Assembly: GCA_040381555.1 (NCBI GenBank)
Contig: JBEIHC010000031.1
Location: forward strand, 1 to 26,915
Direction: 5' to 3'
Length of the DNA stretch: 26,915 nucleotides
Source of the DNA: CANHCC01 sp040381555
GTDB lineage: Bacteria > Bacteroidota > Bacteroidia > J057 > RFSG01
The notes below the pieces were generated by a model. That model was not told where the DNA came from. It saw nothing but the letters and a program-made list of their open reading frames with translations, and did no database searches. Below, one piece after another: positions 24,150 to 26,915 of the stretch (position 1 is the first letter of the stretch; every line of letters starts with the position of its first letter). A program made the translations under genes and the position numbers.

Positions 24150-24779
24150 ATGTTTCAATCCCTTCCTCCGGTCATAAAGAATTTGGTCATTATCAATGCC
24201 ATTGTTTTTGTCTTTTTATTCTGGGCATCTGGGAATGCTGAATTTGCCCCAGTCCTATTCAATTTCATGCTCTGTAAATCAGATCTAATTTTTCCAAGGC
24301 CCATGATTGAAGAGATTTATGCCTTTGGGGAATTTAAACCTCTTCAACTTGTAACACATTTTTTTAGCCATAAAGAAATCTTCCATATTCTTTTTAATAT
24401 GATGGCCTTGACAAGCTTGGGTTCAGGAGTGGAATATGTGATGGGCTCCAAAAGATTTCTCGAGTTTTATTTGTTCTGTGGATTTGTAGGAGGCTTAATT
24501 ATTGCCTTCCTAGATCCTTCTAATAATCCTGTATTGGGCGCTTCCGGAGCCATCTCTGGGGTAATTGTGGCTTTTGCCTTTTTATTTCCTAAAGAAAAAC
24601 TCAGTGTATTTTTTCTACCCCCAATTGAAGCTCGATGGGTGGCTACAGGTATTGGGGTATTATCTTTGGTTTTTGTCCTGATTGGGGGAGGAGGTTTTAT
24701 TTCTCATTTTGGTCACCTGGCAGGTATGGTAGCTGCCTTAATTTATTTTGGATTTTATAAGGTTCGTTCTCTTTTTTAA
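24150..24779 (+). CDS. Rhomboid family intramembrane serine protease
   Basis: This 209-residue protein has about six membrane segments. The catalytic serine is Ser132 in LGASGAISG and the histidine is His189 in FGHLAGM. The HEIFHILFN-like segment (about 76-85, SHKEIFHILFNMM) provides the conserved His and Asn of the oxyanion site. It should cut transmembrane substrates within the inner membrane. Substrates cannot be predicted. It is the first gene of a three-gene run: the second rhomboid starts three bases after its stop and the third gene overlaps the second by four bases. The upstream AT-rich stretch may hold a promoter resembling TTG-N18-TAATTTTA. Confidence 0.92.
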   Translation: MFQSLPPVIKNLVIINAIVFVFLFWASGNAEFAPVLFNFMLCKSDLIFPRPMIEEIYAFGEFKPLQLVTHFFSHKEIFHILFNMMALTSLGSGVEYVMGSKRFLEFYLFCGFVGGLIIAFLDPSNNPVLGASGAISGVIVAFAFLFPKEKLSVFFLPPIEARWVATGIGVLSLVFVLIGGGGFISHFGHLAGMVAALIYFGFYKVRSLF

Positions 24780-24781
24780 AA

Positions 24782-25642
24782 ATGTCTTTACTGCAGAAAT
24801 ATCAACTTCAAGGAGCTCCGGTTCAAATTGTACTGAGCCTAGGGGGGGTATTTCTCCTTTTCTGGATACTCAGCTGGCTCTTGCCTATGCTGGGACCTAT
24901 AGGCCTTTTTCCTTTATTTATTGAAAAGTTATCCTTGCCTTGGAATCCTCAATCTTTTCTTTGGCAACCTTGGTCTCTTTTTACAGCCCCTTGGTTTGTC
25001 TATTCCAATAATATCCTGAATTTTATTATTCGCCTGGTTATTATTTATCAATTCGGAAATCTTATTCTGACTCTCAGGAAAAATTCCACTGTTTGGTTTT
25101 TATTTCTCCTAGGAGGTATTTCTGCCTATACTCTGCAACTCGTTTTGTCTTCTATTGCTATGCCTTTAGGAATATTGGAAGGATATTCAGCTGGTGCAGG
25201 ACCAGCCGTTTTAGCACTTGCGGCTGCAGCAGGGGCACTTATGCCCGAAATGAATATTCAATTATTTCTCCTCGGAAATGTTCGGCTTAAATGGATTGTC
25301 ATTGTTTTTATTATCTGGGATATTATTGCTTTAGGCGTTCCATCTTATAGTAGTCTGACTCATGTTGGAGGCGCATTATTTGGATTGTTCTATGCCTTAC
25401 AATATAAAAAGGGAATTGATTGGGAAAGTATTGTTTACTCCAAACTCTCATTTGGAAATTCTAATCAGTTTCGAAATACCCGGTTTACCTCCACCTATTC
25501 TGCTAAGGCCAATTCTAGAAAAGGTCGAGTTTCCGAAGAAGAATTAGATGAATTATTAGATAAAGTTGCGCGTAAGGGCTATGCTGCTCTTAGCCGACAG
25601 GAGAAAGAAAGACTGGAACAAGCCAGTCGACAAGATTTATGA
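24782..25642 (+). CDS. Rhomboid-like protein lacking the catalytic serine
   Basis: This 286-residue protein has about six membrane segments and a charged cytosolic tail (about 220-286). It has the rhomboid order. Where active members have GASGAV it has GAGPAV: the serine position is Gly140 and the next glycine is Pro. The histidine (His194 in LTHVGGALFG) is kept. Neighbouring residues (LMPEMNIQLFLLGNVRLKWI) match Bacteroidota rhomboids, so this is homology with loss of the nucleophile, not chance. The tail, with SEEELDELLDKVARKGYAAL, resembles the short C-terminal domain often found on second rhomboids in this phylum. A non-catalytic partner or regulator of the upstream protease is an inference. 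Confidence 0.88.
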   Translation: MSLLQKYQLQGAPVQIVLSLGGVFLLFWILSWLLPMLGPIGLFPLFIEKLSLPWNPQSFLWQPWSLFTAPWFVYSNNILNFIIRLVIIYQFGNLILTLRKNSTVWFLFLLGGISAYTLQLVLSSIAMPLGILEGYSAGAGPAVLALAAAAGALMPEMNIQLFLLGNVRLKWIVIVFIIWDIIALGVPSYSSLTHVGGALFGLFYALQYKKGIDWESIVYSKLSFGNSNQFRNTRFTSTYSAKANSRKGRVSEEELDELLDKVARKGYAALSRQEKERLEQASRQDL

Positions 25643-26679
25643 AAACCTGGATATTTCGGATTGTATTTGGGTTAAATCTTCTGATTTCGATCTTGTTAGT
25701 TATTGCTTATCTCTCTCCCGTTTTTCCCCCAGACGATTGGTGGATGCTTACTTTTATTGGTACAGGAACAACTTACTTACTTGCAGCACATTTAGTGTTA
25801 GCCATTGTTTGGGTGTTTTTCTCTCTTGGTGCTACTGCGTTTAATATATTGTTGGTTTGTCTTGGATTTAACTTTTTGTCTGATACCTTTCAATGGAATT
25901 ATCCCGATACTCAATCTGAAGTCGATCTCAAAATAATCTCCATTAATGTAGGGGTGTTTTCCTATAAAAAAGAAAATGCAGAAAGTTTGTTAAAGAAAAT
26001 ACTCAAACAAAATCCAGATATACTATGCATTCAAGAGTTTTATGCTGTACCTGGATTTAATGCCATTCAATATATTAAAAATAAATCCCGATTGCGGCAT
26101 CATGCATTTTATCCAATTGATGAAAATTATGGTTTGATTATTTTTAGTCGCTACCCAATTCTTAATTCGGAATTAATTCAATTTCCTATAGATAATTTAG
26201 GAACGAACGGATGTCTGTACGCCGATATTTCAATTAATAAAAAGAAAATCCGTATTTATAATACCCATCTTTCTTCTATGAGAATACAACGGCATTTGAA
26301 GGAAATATATAATGCTGGAGGTAAGGCCATTATTGAAGAACAAGATGATGTACTGTCTAAAATGCGCAGCTCCTGGAAAAAACAGGTCCCAATGGTTGAA
26401 TTACTGAGAGACCATCTCAACCAATCTCCTTATCCGATATACTTATGCGGGGATATGAATTCAACTCCTTATGGGTATATAGTGCATAAACTCAGTGAAG
26501 GATTACAGGATACCTATCGATCTAAAGGCAAAGGACTTGGATTCACATTTAGAAGTAATTTTCCCTTATTAAGAATTGATTATATTTTTGTGCCGGATGA
26601 AGTGAAAGTCATTAGCCACTCCGTTCCCCGAATGCTCGAAAGTGACCATTTTCCTGTAGTAGCAGAAATTGGATTTTAG
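25639..26679 (+). CDS. Membrane-anchored endonuclease/exonuclease/phosphatase (EEP) domain protein
   Basis: This 346-residue protein has three N-terminal membrane segments (about 5-27, 33-54 and 58-80) and a soluble EEP domain from about residue 95. It carries the metal and catalytic residues of the fold: Glu133 in LCIQEF, an Asn/His pair in IYNTHLSS, Asp272/Asn274 in CGDMNSTP, and Asp336/His337 at the end in LESDHFPVV. The fold covers AP endonucleases, phospholipid and inositol phosphatases and other phosphodiesterases. The membrane anchor favours a lipid or periplasmic substrate over DNA, but this is inference. It overlaps the upstream rhomboid-like gene by four bases. Confidence 0.88.
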   Translation: MKTWIFRIVFGLNLLISILLVIAYLSPVFPPDDWWMLTFIGTGTTYLLAAHLVLAIVWVFFSLGATAFNILLVCLGFNFLSDTFQWNYPDTQSEVDLKIISINVGVFSYKKENAESLLKKILKQNPDILCIQEFYAVPGFNAIQYIKNKSRLRHHAFYPIDENYGLIIFSRYPILNSELIQFPIDNLGTNGCLYADISINKKKIRIYNTHLSSMRIQRHLKEIYNAGGKAIIEEQDDVLSKMRSSWKKQVPMVELLRDHLNQSPYPIYLCGDMNSTPYGYIVHKLSEGLQDTYRSKGKGLGFTFRSNFPLLRIDYIFVPDEVKVISHSVPRMLESDHFPVVAEIGF

Positions 26680-26683
26680 CACA

Positions 26684-26802
<119 letters not shown>

Positions 26803-26809
26803 GTGAGCA

Positions 26810-26897
26810 TCAAAACTTTAATAGTCATATCGAGTAGGCACCGAACGCAATTCGAAAATTCTAGAAAGTCATAGTGCCGTATCGAGATAAGACGGGC
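26810..26897 (+). repeat. Dispersed intergenic repeat, copy 4 (type A)
   Basis: This 88-base element is the same length as copy 2 (125-212), in the same orientation, with about six differences. It is followed by CACACTCATAACTCATAA, the same heptad family that follows copy 2. The pair forms direct repeats about 26.6 kb apart that bracket the coding part of the window. Confidence 0.9.
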
Positions 26898-26915
26898 CAC
26901 ACTCATAACTCATAA

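Overview
The window comes from a chromosome of the phylum Bacteroidota. Three proteins carry type IX secretion (T9SS) C-terminal sorting domains, one of them of the gliding-motility-associated type. There is a bacillithiol deacetylase, and at least one promoter matches the Bacteroidota pattern (TTG, about 19 bases, TAnnTTTG). The DNA is AT-rich and densely coded. A member of the Saprospiria or Chitinophagia is plausible, but I cannot fix the genus. I see no rRNA, tRNA, CRISPR array, transposase, integrase or phage gene.

Layout. Positions 1-458 are a non-coding mosaic of roughly 90-base dispersed repeats in both orientations, interleaved with 7-base-period tandem arrays. Next come a small DUF2141 protein (459-896, +) and a convergent NAD(P)-binding oxidoreductase (883-1572, -). 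Then follow a 908-residue tandem fusion of two D-Ala-D-Ala ligase modules (1606-4332, +) and a membrane-anchored PASTA protein (4396-5181, +). After a 400-base gap come a T9SS cargo protein (5585-7444, +) and the bacillithiol deacetylase bshB1 (7475-8197, +). This converges on recA (8406-9440, -) over two strong hairpins. A GT-C-like membrane protein overlaps a SpoU-type RNA methyltransferase (9880-11771, -), which diverges from mutS (11914-14520, +).

A 590-base gap precedes a large surface protein (15112-18060, -) with a choice-of-anchor L domain and a T9SS type B end. An acyl-CoA thioesterase follows (18286-18804, -). On the plus strand lies a tight run: T9SS cargo, thyA, folA, hemH (18900-22177), then mutL (22284-24077). 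The coding part ends with a three-gene operon of an active rhomboid, a rhomboid lacking its catalytic serine, and an endonuclease/exonuclease/phosphatase-fold membrane protein (24150-26679). The window closes with another heptad array and another copy of the dispersed repeat.

Themes. The genes are mostly housekeeping: DNA repair (recA, mutS, mutL), thymidylate and folate metabolism (thyA, folA), haem (hemH), cell wall (tandem Ddl plus PASTA) and thiol metabolism (bshB1). They are mixed with surface proteins for T9SS export. I found no clear new defence or mobile system. The most unusual points are the repeat mosaic at both ends, the double ligase, and the paired active and probably inactive rhomboids.
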